Assembly (NCBI RefSeq): GCF_023634655.1
Contig: NZ_JAMKMS010000001.1
Location: 186,001 to 250,000 of the forward strand
DNA length: 64,000 bases
Source: Vibrio methylphosphonaticus
Lineage (GTDB): Bacteria; Pseudomonadota; Gammaproteobacteria; Enterobacterales; Vibrionaceae
Direction of reading: 5' to 3'
The stretch's first letter is position 1, and each line of letters begins with the position of its first letter. The notes beneath the pieces are model-generated. The model did no database searches. It worked only from the letters and a program-made list of their open reading frames with translations, and was not told where the DNA came from. A program made the translations under genes and the position numbers. This document shows, piece after piece, positions 32,491 to 41,226 of this stretch.

Positions 32491-32653
32491 TCGTTCATCC
32501 CTTTCCACACTCTCTCCAAATCTATCCCTTCGACTTAACTGGTTCACTTTACTTCGCTCGCGTAAATACAATAGCGTGTTGTACCCAAAGTCCATCCCAG
32601 ACCCTGACGCTAGCGAAACAGCCATTAACATTGCTCACGCATAGGAGGCTAGT

Positions 32654-33787
32654 ATGAGAATGGAATATTTGAACAGTGATAGGCGCTCCAGTCAGCGTAG
32701 CTACTCTATTAGTCAAGAACTAAAAGCCACCCATCAAGCGTTACGTCAAGAGGTTCCTGAGATCGCACGAGTATCCATCGCACTTTTTGACCCCGCTCAT
32801 TCGGAGTTGAGGACATTTGCGCATAGCACGTTAGAAGGCTCGCCATTAGTGCGTTATCGTGCCCCAATTTCTCCATCAACCTCATTGGGTAAGTTGGTTT
32901 GTCAGCAAAAAAGTCGTGTAGTAAATGATATTGCTTCTAACGTTTCCGCAAATTCATCCCATTCCGCATGGCTACTCGAACAAGGCTATGCCGCATCGCT
33001 CACACTGCCTATCGTCGAGCAAAATCAATTCACCGGTTTGCTTTTTTTCGACGCCAATAAACCGCATTTTTTTGATGCTTTAACAGCCGATGAACTCACC
33101 GTACGAACCCAAGAAGTCGCGGCCTTGGTAAGTGAACAAAGTACCTTAATACAAGCAGCTGAAGAAATAGCCCACTCAGTTCGCACCACCTCACTCGTCG
33201 GAGAACGTGACAATATCGAGCATGCCTATCGTGTTGGGCAATATGCGCACATCATCGCGGATCATATCGCCCCTCTATACCAACTCGACGACGAAACGAT
33301 CGATCATATCGTTAGATTTTCCTGTTTGCACGACATTGGTAAGTACTCAACGTTAAGCTCCAAACAGTGCTCACTTTGGTTACAAGATTGGGACAATGCC
33401 ACCTTAATCGCAGGGAGAGTGCAGCAAGGCGTCAACTTGATCAATCAACTTGCGCACCAAGTGAGTGAAAGGCAATATGCTTGTACTCACTTACTCAGCG
33501 ATATTATTCGTTACCACCATGAGTACTTAAATGGTACCGGTTATCCGTTTGGTCTCAAACACGCGCAAATCCCTATTGCGGCGCGCATTGTAACCGTCGC
33601 CAATATCTTCGATGCATTAACAAGTCACCGCCATTACAGTGAATCCTGGTCATTGACCCACGCACTGCTTGAGCTGGAAAAAATGGTAGCAAAAGGGCAA
33701 CTTGATGGTAATTGCGTTCACCCATTGCGCTGCCACCAGGACCAAGTAAAAAACATTATGCTAAACAATCGTCACCTTGCTAGCTGA
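32654..33787 (+). CDS. GAF plus degenerate HD-GYP domain protein
   Basis: A 377-residue cytoplasmic protein with a strong AGGAGG ribosome-binding site. A GAF-like sensor domain covers about residues 30-165. An HD-GYP domain covers 180-360: CLHDIGK (His226, Asp227), HHEYLNGTGYP (residues 288-298) and DALTSHRHY (320-328). HD-GYP enzymes degrade cyclic di-GMP. Two expected metal ligands look replaced: the His before the first conserved Gly of HxxxG is Arg255, and the Asp of VADxxDALT is Asn317. Catalysis may therefore be lost or altered. It stands alone, with no operon partner. Confidence 0.85.
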   Translation: MRMEYLNSDRRSSQRSYSISQELKATHQALRQEVPEIARVSIALFDPAHSELRTFAHSTLEGSPLVRYRAPISPSTSLGKLVCQQKSRVVNDIASNVSANSSHSAWLLEQGYAASLTLPIVEQNQFTGLLFFDANKPHFFDALTADELTVRTQEVAALVSEQSTLIQAAEEIAHSVRTTSLVGERDNIEHAYRVGQYAHIIADHIAPLYQLDDETIDHIVRFSCLHDIGKYSTLSSKQCSLWLQDWDNATLIAGRVQQGVNLINQLAHQVSERQYACTHLLSDIIRYHHEYLNGTGYPFGLKHAQIPIAARIVTVANIFDALTSHRHYSESWSLTHALLELEKMVAKGQLDGNCVHPLRCHQDQVKNIMLNNRHLAS

Positions 33788-34045
33788 GCGCTAATACCGT
33801 AAGTTTCAATAATTGAGCGTTAATAACGTCAGCTTTAATTACGTAAGACACAATCAGCTCGCCCTTTATCGGGTGAGCTCACATAAAATTTGAGCATTTA
33901 CTCCAATTCTGTGCATGCGGACACGATTTATCACAATTCGACACTTGCAGTAGTTACTTCATGAGGCTAAGATTGTATTTGTTAACATTAACTTAACAAT
34001 AAAATAACTATAAATTATCGTTCTACACGAAAACGGAGTTCAAGA

Positions 34046-35731
34046 ATGATACTGCCTAATGAAAGCGCACACTCCAGCTGTACACTACCACCGCCCAATG
34101 AAATGATCCTAAAATGGGCACAAGAACGACCGAATGAGGTCTACCTTAAACAAATCATTAATCGTGAGTTTGTTGAATTTACCTACGCGGAAGTGGCGGA
34201 TAAAGCATTACGACTTGTCTCGTCGCTTCGCGCACTCGGCATTCAGCCGGGAGACAAAGTTGCACTCATATCTAAGAACTGTGCAGAGTGGTTTATCTGC
34301 GATCTTGCACTCATGCTTGGAGATTATGTCAGCGTACCGGTTTTCCCGACTGCCGGGGCAGACACCATCGAATACTGTATTACACACAGTGAGAGTAAGG
34401 CGTTAATCGCCGGTAAGCTAGATGACGACGCCGCTACTGCTCAGGTTATCGCTCAATTACCTGATGTTATCAGTATCGCTCTACCATACGACAGTGCGCC
34501 TTCTTGCCAGCACACGTTTATCGATCTTATCGCTCAGCACGAACCAAGTACTGAGCGCCCCGTCCATCATGACGATAAGCTCATGTCTCTAGTATACACG
34601 TCGGGGACCTCTGGATTACCAAAAGGCGCAATGCTCACTTTTGGTGCCTTTAGCTGGTCAGTACAAATGCTCATTGACCATATTGGCATAGAAGCGAATG
34701 ATCGCTTGTTCTCTTATCTGCCATTGGCTCACATCACTGAGCGAGTGTATATTTTTGGATCATCTATCCAAGGCGGCGTAATGACAGCATTCCCCGAATC
34801 GCTCGATACGTTCATTGAAGATGTTAAAATGCAGCGGCCTACGCTGTTTATTTCCGTTCCTCGTTTATGGACGCTATTCCAACAGCGTATCCAAGATAAA
34901 CTGCCGCAGAAAAAATTAAACTTCTTACTGAAAATACCGTTTGTAAACTCGCTCATTAAGAAGAAACTAATCGATGGGCTAGGACTGGACCAAGCCAGAG
35001 TTCTAGGCTGTGGTTCTGCACCTGTCTCTCCCGCCTTGTTAGAGTGGTACCACAAAGTTGGCCTTAACATTACCGAAGCATGGGGCATGACAGAGACCTT
35101 TGCCTACAGCACGATCAATCATCCCTTTAAGGCAGATAAGATAGGTTCGGTCGGCAATGCTGGTCCGGGCATTGAGCTCAAAATCGCCGCTGATGACGAA
35201 ATCATGGTGCGAAGTAAGGGGCTATTCTCCGGATATTACAAAAATGACATCGCAACGCAAGAATGTTTTGATAGTGATGGGTGGCTACATACTGGCGACG
35301 TAGGGGCAATTGATAGCGATGGCTACCTAAGCATCCAAGGTCGTAAAAAGGACAACTTTAAGACCGCGAAAGGCAAATTTGTTGCACCAGTGCCTATTGA
35401 GAAAAAGTTATTCGAATATAGCCGCGTAGAAATGATGTGCTTAATTGGTTTAGGGCTTCCTGGTCCCATATTATTAGTGGTGCCACATGACTTCCCTAAC
35501 TTCGACAAGAAACGCTACGCACGCACTGCTGAGCGCGTGGTTAAACGAATGAACCAAGAGTTAGAGTCGCACGAACAGATCAAAGGCGTATTGATGATCA
35601 AAGACCCGTGGAGTATTGAGAACGGTATTTTGACACCAACCCTAAAGATAAAGCGTCACCTGCTCGAACAGAAATACCACGAGACTGGTCATAATTGGCC
35701 AAAAGACCAACTGGTGGTTTGGGAAGAGTAA
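34046..35731 (+). CDS. AMP-binding acyl-CoA synthetase (long-chain fatty acid-CoA ligase-like)
   Basis: Adenylate-forming enzyme of 561 residues. The P-loop YTSGTSGLPKGAM lies near residues 183-195, the adenine-binding AWGMTET near residue 347, and GWLHTGDVG near residue 412, with the C-terminal hinge GRKKDNFKTAKGK following. It resembles the long-chain acyl-CoA synthetases of the eukaryote-like FAA/ACSL branch (FadD15 type) more than E. coli FadD, judging by the QGRKKDNFKT motif. The exact acid is not readable. It is monocistronic. Confidence 0.88.
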   Translation: MILPNESAHSSCTLPPPNEMILKWAQERPNEVYLKQIINREFVEFTYAEVADKALRLVSSLRALGIQPGDKVALISKNCAEWFICDLALMLGDYVSVPVFPTAGADTIEYCITHSESKALIAGKLDDDAATAQVIAQLPDVISIALPYDSAPSCQHTFIDLIAQHEPSTERPVHHDDKLMSLVYTSGTSGLPKGAMLTFGAFSWSVQMLIDHIGIEANDRLFSYLPLAHITERVYIFGSSIQGGVMTAFPESLDTFIEDVKMQRPTLFISVPRLWTLFQQRIQDKLPQKKLNFLLKIPFVNSLIKKKLIDGLGLDQARVLGCGSAPVSPALLEWYHKVGLNITEAWGMTETFAYSTINHPFKADKIGSVGNAGPGIELKIAADDEIMVRSKGLFSGYYKNDIATQECFDSDGWLHTGDVGAIDSDGYLSIQGRKKDNFKTAKGKFVAPVPIEKKLFEYSRVEMMCLIGLGLPGPILLVVPHDFPNFDKKRYARTAERVVKRMNQELESHEQIKGVLMIKDPWSIENGILTPTLKIKRHLLEQKYHETGHNWPKDQLVVWEE

Positions 35732-35759
35732 TCATTTTCTGCTCACCGCTCTCCCTCTG

Positions 35760-35788
35760 AGAAGAGGCGCTAACCGCGCCTCTTTTTT
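35760..35788 (+). terminator. terminator of the acyl-CoA synthetase gene
   Basis: AGAGGCGC-TAACC-GCGCCTCT followed by a T-run. Confidence 0.9.
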
Positions 35789-35804
35789 ACATAATCCTTG
35801 CCTA

Positions 35805-36029
35805 TTATTCCCAAAATGATTTTCGAGCTTCAGCTTTCGCCTCATTAGGTGTCAAACCAATATCCTTTAATAGATGATCCGACACTCCGTCGAGAGTACG
35901 TCTTGTAACGTAGTTTCTACGCCACAACATCAGCATGAGTAAGAATTTCTTAATCAGCATCATTAATTGACTATGCATACGATGGTAGTCAGCTTGAGTG
36001 CTTTCTAGAGTATTTAGGTATTTCATCAC
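35805..36029 (-). CDS. DUF1127 small protein
   Basis: A 74-residue basic protein ending RRTLDGVSDHLLKDIGLT plus an Ala/Glu-rich tail, the DUF1127 (YjiS-like) signature. The first 35 residues include a hydrophobic patch, KKFLLMLMLW. Family members are small arginine-rich proteins; some affect phosphate and carbon metabolism or RNA turnover, but the molecular role here is unknown. It is divergent from the next LysR gene, which may regulate it. Confidence 0.85.
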   Translation of the reverse strand: MMKYLNTLESTQADYHRMHSQLMMLIKKFLLMLMLWRRNYVTRRTLDGVSDHLLKDIGLTPNEAKAEARKSFWE

Positions 36030-36117
36030 TTATCCCTCCTCGCTTTTGCTTAATATTCGTGCAAAAATCAACCAGTGACAAACGATGAAACCTTCCATTG
36101 AGTTAAGGAAAACTTAA

Positions 36118-37065
36118 GTGAAAGAACGACTCCCTCCCTTACAAGGGCTGTACTACTTTTATATGGCGGTAGAAAAAGGCAGCTTTAAAGAGGCTGCTAA
36201 AGCACTATTTGTCTCTGCTGCTGCAGTCAGTCAACAAATTCGCTTGCTAGAGCAAAACTTAGGGGTCGCTCTGTTTCATCGTGAACATAGGAAGGTGCGT
36301 CTAACATCAGAGGGCGAGTTGTTATTTAACCATACACAAAAAGGGATAGTGCACTTGCAGCAAGGTGTGAGACTGATTAACCAAGACCCTAATCCAAACC
36401 GCTTATCCATCTCTACATTGCCCTCTTTCGCCCAACATTGGCTGGTACCTAGATTACAAGGCTTTCGGGAAGTGCACCCCAACATGGCGATCTTGTTAGA
36501 GCCCACTAATCAACTTGTTACCTTTCAAGACTCATCTGTTGATATCAGCATTCGCTACGGGGAAGGGAGCTACCCTAACATTCGTAGTGAGCATCTTATG
36601 GACGATATTATTTATCCGGTTTGTCACCCTCTCTACCAAGAGAAACACGGTATTTATACGGTGGATGACTTATCCCAAGCTAACCTCATCGAGGATACCT
36701 GGCCGGATATGGATTGGAACTTATGGTTGAACCGTGTAGGAGGGAAATTAGGGAAACCCACTTTACAATATAATGGATCTCACTTTGTTTTGGAGGGGGC
36801 TCTGGCGGTACAAGGTGTGGCGTTGATCAAACACAGTTTAGCGTATCGCTACATTCAAGAAGGCACCTTAGTTCGCATAGGCGATCGAGCGCTCAGACCA
36901 AAATTCTCTTATTACTTATGTGCACCAGACAGCTATTTTAATCGCAAAAAAATTACGATCTTTAGTGACTGGATGAAAGAGCAAGTTCTCGAGTTCCAAT
37001 CTCATGCTATTAATGATCTAGAGATAATAGAAACCGACTACACCCTAAGATGGAACAAACTATAG
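36118..37065 (+). CDS. LysR-family regulator, GcvA-like
   Basis: A 315-residue LysR protein beginning with a GTG codon. The helix-turn-helix region is LQGLYYFYMAVEKGSFKEAA followed by VSAAAVSQQIRLLEQ. The opening LPPLQGL and the general layout match the GcvA/AmpR branch. The effector domain spans about residues 90-300. It is divergent from the DUF1127 gene with 88 bases between, so the pair probably shares a control region. Confidence 0.88.
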   Translation: MKERLPPLQGLYYFYMAVEKGSFKEAAKALFVSAAAVSQQIRLLEQNLGVALFHREHRKVRLTSEGELLFNHTQKGIVHLQQGVRLINQDPNPNRLSISTLPSFAQHWLVPRLQGFREVHPNMAILLEPTNQLVTFQDSSVDISIRYGEGSYPNIRSEHLMDDIIYPVCHPLYQEKHGIYTVDDLSQANLIEDTWPDMDWNLWLNRVGGKLGKPTLQYNGSHFVLEGALAVQGVALIKHSLAYRYIQEGTLVRIGDRALRPKFSYYLCAPDSYFNRKKITIFSDWMKEQVLEFQSHAINDLEIIETDYTLRWNKL

Positions 37066-37092
37066 TAGGAGGAAGTCTCTTGGAACCAATAA

Positions 37093-37123
37093 CAAAAAAC
37101 CCGCCAGAAGGCGGGTTTTTTTA
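37093..37123. terminator. bidirectional terminator, LysR gene / EF-G2 gene
   Basis: AACCCGCC-AGAA-GGCGGGTT flanked by an A-run and a T-run, between convergent genes. Confidence 0.92.
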
Positions 37124-37139
37124 AAGATTAATCAAACAA

Positions 37140-39224
37140 TTACTTGTTTGCTTTCTCTTCTTTAACTTTAGCAATAACTTCTTCAGCAACGTTCATTGGA
37201 CACGGTGCGTACTGTGCGAATTCCATAGAGAATTGACCACGGCCAGAAGTGATTGTACGTAGGTGACCGATGTAGCCGAACATCTCAGAAAGAGGTACGT
37301 CAGCTTTAATACGAACACCCGTTACGCCAGCTTGTTGATCTTTGATCATGCCACGACGACGGTTAAGGTCACCGATAACATCACCAACGTGATCGTCTGG
37401 AGTAAATACGTCAACGTTCATGATTGGCTCAAGAAGTTGCGCACCAGCTTTAGGCATAGATTGACGGAATGCACCTTTCGCTGCGATTTCAAATGCGATT
37501 GCAGATGAATCGACTGCGTGGAAACCACCATCAAACAGCTCAACTTCAACGTCTAGCGTAGGGAAACCAGCAAGAACACCGTTCTCCATCATTCCAGCGA
37601 AGCCTTTTTCTACTGCAGGCCAGAATTCTTTAGGAACGTTACCGCCCACTACTGAAGACTTGAATGAGAAACCAGAACCAGCTTCGCCAGGCTTGATACG
37701 GTAATCGATCTTACCGAATTGACCAGAACCACCAGACTGTTTCTTGTGCGTGTAGCTATCTTCAATTGCTTGAGTAATCGTTTCACGGTAAGCAACTTGA
37801 GGAGCACCAACAGTTAGGTCAACACCGTAAGTACGCTTAAGGATGTCAACTTTAATGTCTAGGTGAAGCTCACCCATACCTTTAAGGATGGTTTCGCCAG
37901 TTTCTTCGTCAGTTTCAACTTGGAAAGATGGATCTTCTGCAACCATTTTACCGATCGCGATACCCATTTTCTCAGAACCGCCTTTATCTTTTGGAGATAC
38001 AGCGATAGAGATTACTGGAGTTGGGAAAACCATTGGCTCAAGTGTTACTTGGTGCTTAGGATCACATAGAGTGTGACCAGTTTGCACGTTCTTCATACCT
38101 ACAATCGCAATGATGTCACCAGCTTGTGCGCTAGTTAGTTCGTTACGGTCATCAGCTTGCATCTCAACCATACGGCCAACACGCTCTGTTTTACCAGTGA
38201 AAGAGTTTAAGATGGTGTCACCTTTGTTCAATTTACCTGAGTAAATACGAACGAAAGTTAGGGCACCGAAGCGGTCATCCATGATTTTGAATGCTAGCGC
38301 TTTAAATGTTTCGTCAGCTGAAACGATAGCGTGCTCGCCAGTTTCTTCGCCAGCTTCATCCATTAGAGGTTGAGGATCAACTTCTGTTGGTGCTGGAAGG
38401 TAGTCAACAACTGCATCTAGGATGATTTGAACACCCTTGTTCTTAAACGCAGAACCACAGTATGTTGGGAAGAACGCTAGCTCACGAGTACCTTTACGGA
38501 TACAACGTTTGATGTCTTCGATAGAAGGCTCTTCACCTTCCATGTACGCTTCCATTAGGTCGTCGTCTTGCTCAACTGCCGTTTCGATTAGCTCTTCACG
38601 GTATTGCTCAACGTCATCAACCATGTCTGCAGGAACATCTAGAAGCTCGTAGTTTTCAGGAAGACCAGTGTCATCCCAAACGTACGCTTTACGGCTTAGA
38701 AGGTCTACAACGCCCACGAATTCATCTTCGCGGCCGATTGGCAGAACCATAACTAGTGGGTTTGCGCCTAGAACGTTTTTAACTTGGTCAACAACGTTGT
38801 AGAAGTCTGCACCCATACGGTCTAGTTTGTTAACGAAGATCAGACGAGATACTTCTGATTCGTTCGCGTAACGCCAGTTAGTTTCTGATTGAGGCTCAAC
38901 ACCACCAGAACCACAGAATACACCGATACCGCCATCAAGTACTTTAAGTGAACGATATACTTCAACTGTAAAGTCAACGTGTCCAGGAGTATCGATAACG
39001 TTCAAACGGTGATCGTTCCAAAAACAGCTAACTGCAGCTGACTGGATAGTAATTCCGCGCTCAGCTTCCTGTTCCATGAAGTCGGTAGTTGATTCACCAT
39101 CATGAACTTCACCAGTCTTATGGATTTGGCCAGTCAGTTTAAGAATACGCTCAGTTGTAGTGGTTTTACCCGCATCAACGTGCGCGAAAATACCAATATT
39201 TCTGTATTTTGATAAATCAGTCAT
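37140..39224 (-). CDS. fusA2: Elongation factor G, second copy (EF-G2)
   Basis: Translocation GTPase of 694 residues with all five EF-G domains. G1 is [12 protein letters not shown] at residues 14-25, G2 lies in [10 protein letters not shown]3 is DTPGHVDF and G4 is [10 protein letters not shown]. Domain IV and the C-terminal [19 protein letters not shown] are complete. It stands alone next to radA and not in an S12/S7/EF-Tu operon, so it is the extra copy that vibrios carry on top of the str-operon fusA. Whether it works in elongation or ribosome recycling cannot be judged from sequence. Confidence 0.92.
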   Translation of the reverse strand: MTDLSKYRNIGIFAHVDAGKTTTTERILKLTGQIHKTGEVHDGESTTDFMEQEAERGITIQSAAVSCFWNDHRLNVIDTPGHVDFTVEVYRSLKVLDGGIGVFCGSGGVEPQSETNWRYANESEVSRLIFVNKLDRMGADFYNVVDQVKNVLGANPLVMVLPIGREDEFVGVVDLLSRKAYVWDDTGLPENYELLDVPADMVDDVEQYREELIETAVEQDDDLMEAYMEGEEPSIEDIKRCIRKGTRELAFFPTYCGSAFKNKGVQIILDAVVDYLPAPTEVDPQPLMDEAGEETGEHAIVSADETFKALAFKIMDDRFGALTFVRIYSGKLNKGDTILNSFTGKTERVGRMVEMQADDRNELTSAQAGDIIAIVGMKNVQTGHTLCDPKHQVTLEPMVFPTPVISIAVSPKDKGGSEKMGIAIGKMVAEDPSFQVETDEETGETILKGMGELHLDIKVDILKRTYGVDLTVGAPQVAYRETITQAIEDSYTHKKQSGGSGQFGKIDYRIKPGEAGSGFSFKSSVVGGNVPKEFWPAVEKGFAGMMENGVLAGFPTLDVEVELFDGGFHAVDSSAIAFEIAAKGAFRQSMPKAGAQLLEPIMNVDVFTPDDHVGDVIGDLNRRRGMIKDQQAGVTGVRIKADVPLSEMFGYIGHLRTITSGRGQFSMEFAQYAPCPMNVAEEVIAKVKEEKANK

Positions 39225-39563
39225 CGTTTTACTCTGTTAATAGGATATAAAATGCGCGCAGAGTATATCACAATCTGTCAAGACGGATACCATTGCGTGC
39301 ACTTGCATTAAAAAAAAGTTATACCCTTAAGCATCGGATACGACGCAACTCCATCTAAATTAAGATGAAAGCCTGCCCCAGTAAGCCTTTCGCTACAGAG
39401 TACCTTGTGTAAGTTCGCAGTTAATTTTAGCTGCTCTTTGTGATTTTTCGATGTCATTTCTAAAAATCACAGATTTCGTGGACGCTATTCTACCTAAAAT
39501 TTCAGAAAAGCCACTAATTAAAAGTGCATTTAACGCACCACTTGTCGTTTATTTCAGACGAAG
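39225..39563. other. fusA2-radA intergenic region with an inverted repeat
   Basis: A gap of 339 bases upstream of fusA2 and downstream of radA, both on the minus strand. TGTGATTTTT at 39439-39448 pairs with AAAAATCACA at 39462-39471 across 13 bases. Nothing coding was seen. The fusA2 promoter must lie here. Confidence 0.6.
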
Positions 39564-40943
39564 CTACAGTTCATCAAAGGCCGATAGCGCTTCAGATAAC
39601 TTTTTAACCCCATGAATCTGCATACCTTCTATGCCTCCCTTGGGCATATTAGCCGCAGGAACAATCGCACGCTTAAAACCATGTTTAAACGCTTCCATCA
39701 AGCGCTCTTGTCCACTAGGAACCGGGCGAATCTCACCTGCAAGCCCCACTTCACCAAACACCACCACATCCTTTGGCAGCGGTCTGTCTTTGAAACTCGA
39801 CAATAGCGCCATAACTAGCGCTAAATCGGCGCTGGTTTCCGTGACCTTAACGCCGCCCACAACATTAACAAACACATCTTGATCTGCCATTTGTAAGCCG
39901 CCGTGTTTATGTAATACCGCCAGCAATAATGAAAGCCTATTTTGATCCAAACCAACGGAAACTCGTCTTGGGTTGGCAAGTTGGCTGTAATCCACCAAGG
40001 CTTGAATTTCGACCAATAGCGGCCTAGTGCCTTCCCATACCACCATAACGGAGCTGCCAGACGTTTCTTCTTCTCCGCGTGATAGGAAAATTGCCGATGG
40101 ATTGCTGACTTCTTTCAACCCCTGCTCTGTCATGGCAAACACACCCAACTCATTCACAGCGCCAAAACGGTTTTTATGACTTCGTAACGTTCTAAAGCGA
40201 CTATCCGTTCCACCATCCAGTAATACCGAGCAGTCGATAATATGCTCAAGCACCTTAGGACCGGCTAAAATACCGTCTTTGGTAACGTGACCTACCATAA
40301 AGATCGCGACATTATTTTGCTTGGCATAACGCGTTAACGCGGTGGCTGATTCACGAACCTGCGCCACACTACCCGGTGAAGACTGAACATCTGATACGTG
40401 CATGACTTGAATCGAGTCAATCACCATCAACTTAGGCTGCTCTTTTTCCGCTACTTGGCAAATTCGGTCGACATTGGTTTCCGAAAGCATCTTTAAATGA
40501 TCTTTAGGCAGCCCTAGTCTGGAGGCACGCATGGCCACTTGTTGCAGCGATTCTTCACCCGTAACGTACAGCGTGGGCATCTGCGATGATAAGCGACACA
40601 TGGCTTGTAATAGTAACGTCGACTTACCCGCCCCTGGGTTGCCACCAATAAGAATCGCTGCACCTGGCACAACACCACCGCCAAGCACGCGGTCGAGTTC
40701 TTTGAAACTACTCGAAAATCTTGGGACTTCTTGCAAGTCAATTTCAGACAAGGTCTGAACACTGGCTTCCGTCGTTCCGCCAGCATAACCAGCCAAACGC
40801 TCATTACGTGCTACTTGAGGCGATGCAGCAAGGCGAACTTCAGAAATGGTATTCCACGCCCCACATGCATTACATTGCCCTTGCCAACGAGGAAAGTCAG
40901 CTCCGCAATCATTACACACGTAAGCTCTTTTCGCTTTTGCCAT
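39564..40943 (-). CDS. radA: DNA repair protein RadA
   Basis: RecA-like branch-migration ATPase of 459 residues. The N-terminal zinc finger is CNDCGADFPRWQGQCNACG (residues 10-28). Walker A is GGNPGAGKST near residue 98; the RadA-specific KNRFG motif is in SHKNRFGAVNE near residue 258. The C-terminal third is the Lon-like domain (VNVVGGVKVTETSADLALV). It helps process recombination intermediates. Divergent from the PilZ gene. Confidence 0.97.
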   Translation of the reverse strand: MAKAKRAYVCNDCGADFPRWQGQCNACGAWNTISEVRLAASPQVARNERLAGYAGGTTEASVQTLSEIDLQEVPRFSSSFKELDRVLGGGVVPGAAILIGGNPGAGKSTLLLQAMCRLSSQMPTLYVTGEESLQQVAMRASRLGLPKDHLKMLSETNVDRICQVAEKEQPKLMVIDSIQVMHVSDVQSSPGSVAQVRESATALTRYAKQNNVAIFMVGHVTKDGILAGPKVLEHIIDCSVLLDGGTDSRFRTLRSHKNRFGAVNELGVFAMTEQGLKEVSNPSAIFLSRGEEETSGSSVMVVWEGTRPLLVEIQALVDYSQLANPRRVSVGLDQNRLSLLLAVLHKHGGLQMADQDVFVNVVGGVKVTETSADLALVMALLSSFKDRPLPKDVVVFGEVGLAGEIRPVPSGQERLMEAFKHGFKRAIVPAANMPKGGIEGMQIHGVKKLSEALSAFDEL

Positions 40944-40980
40944 ACTTGTTCACTACCTCATTGACGTAAAAGATAAAACA

Positions 40981-40996
40981 ATGCAATCGCTTGCAT
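40981..40996. promoter_or_regulatory. PurR/LacI-family-like palindrome between radA and the PilZ gene
   Basis: ATGCAATCGCTTGCAT, a palindrome centred on TCGC with seven-base arms (40980-40986 and 40991-40997). It matches 12 of 16 positions of the PurR consensus ACGCAAACGTTTGCGT. It is 38 bases upstream of radA and 231 upstream of the PilZ gene. Confidence 0.45.
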
Positions 40997-41226
40997 TTTA
41001 TTATGATTAAAAAAGGTTATTTTTTGTTCTGAGCATAATTATTTTCGTTCTAGCAGGTAATAATTATTGCTAATACGAGATAACCAACGAAAAATACCTC
41101 AATTAAATGGTATAAAATCATCGCTAGGTACTGCTAAGGATTGCGGTGCACTAGCCGATAAAACCTTATCGCGCTGTTATATCGATGATGGCATAGCCAT
41201 CAAACAGGGACACTTTAACAAAACTC

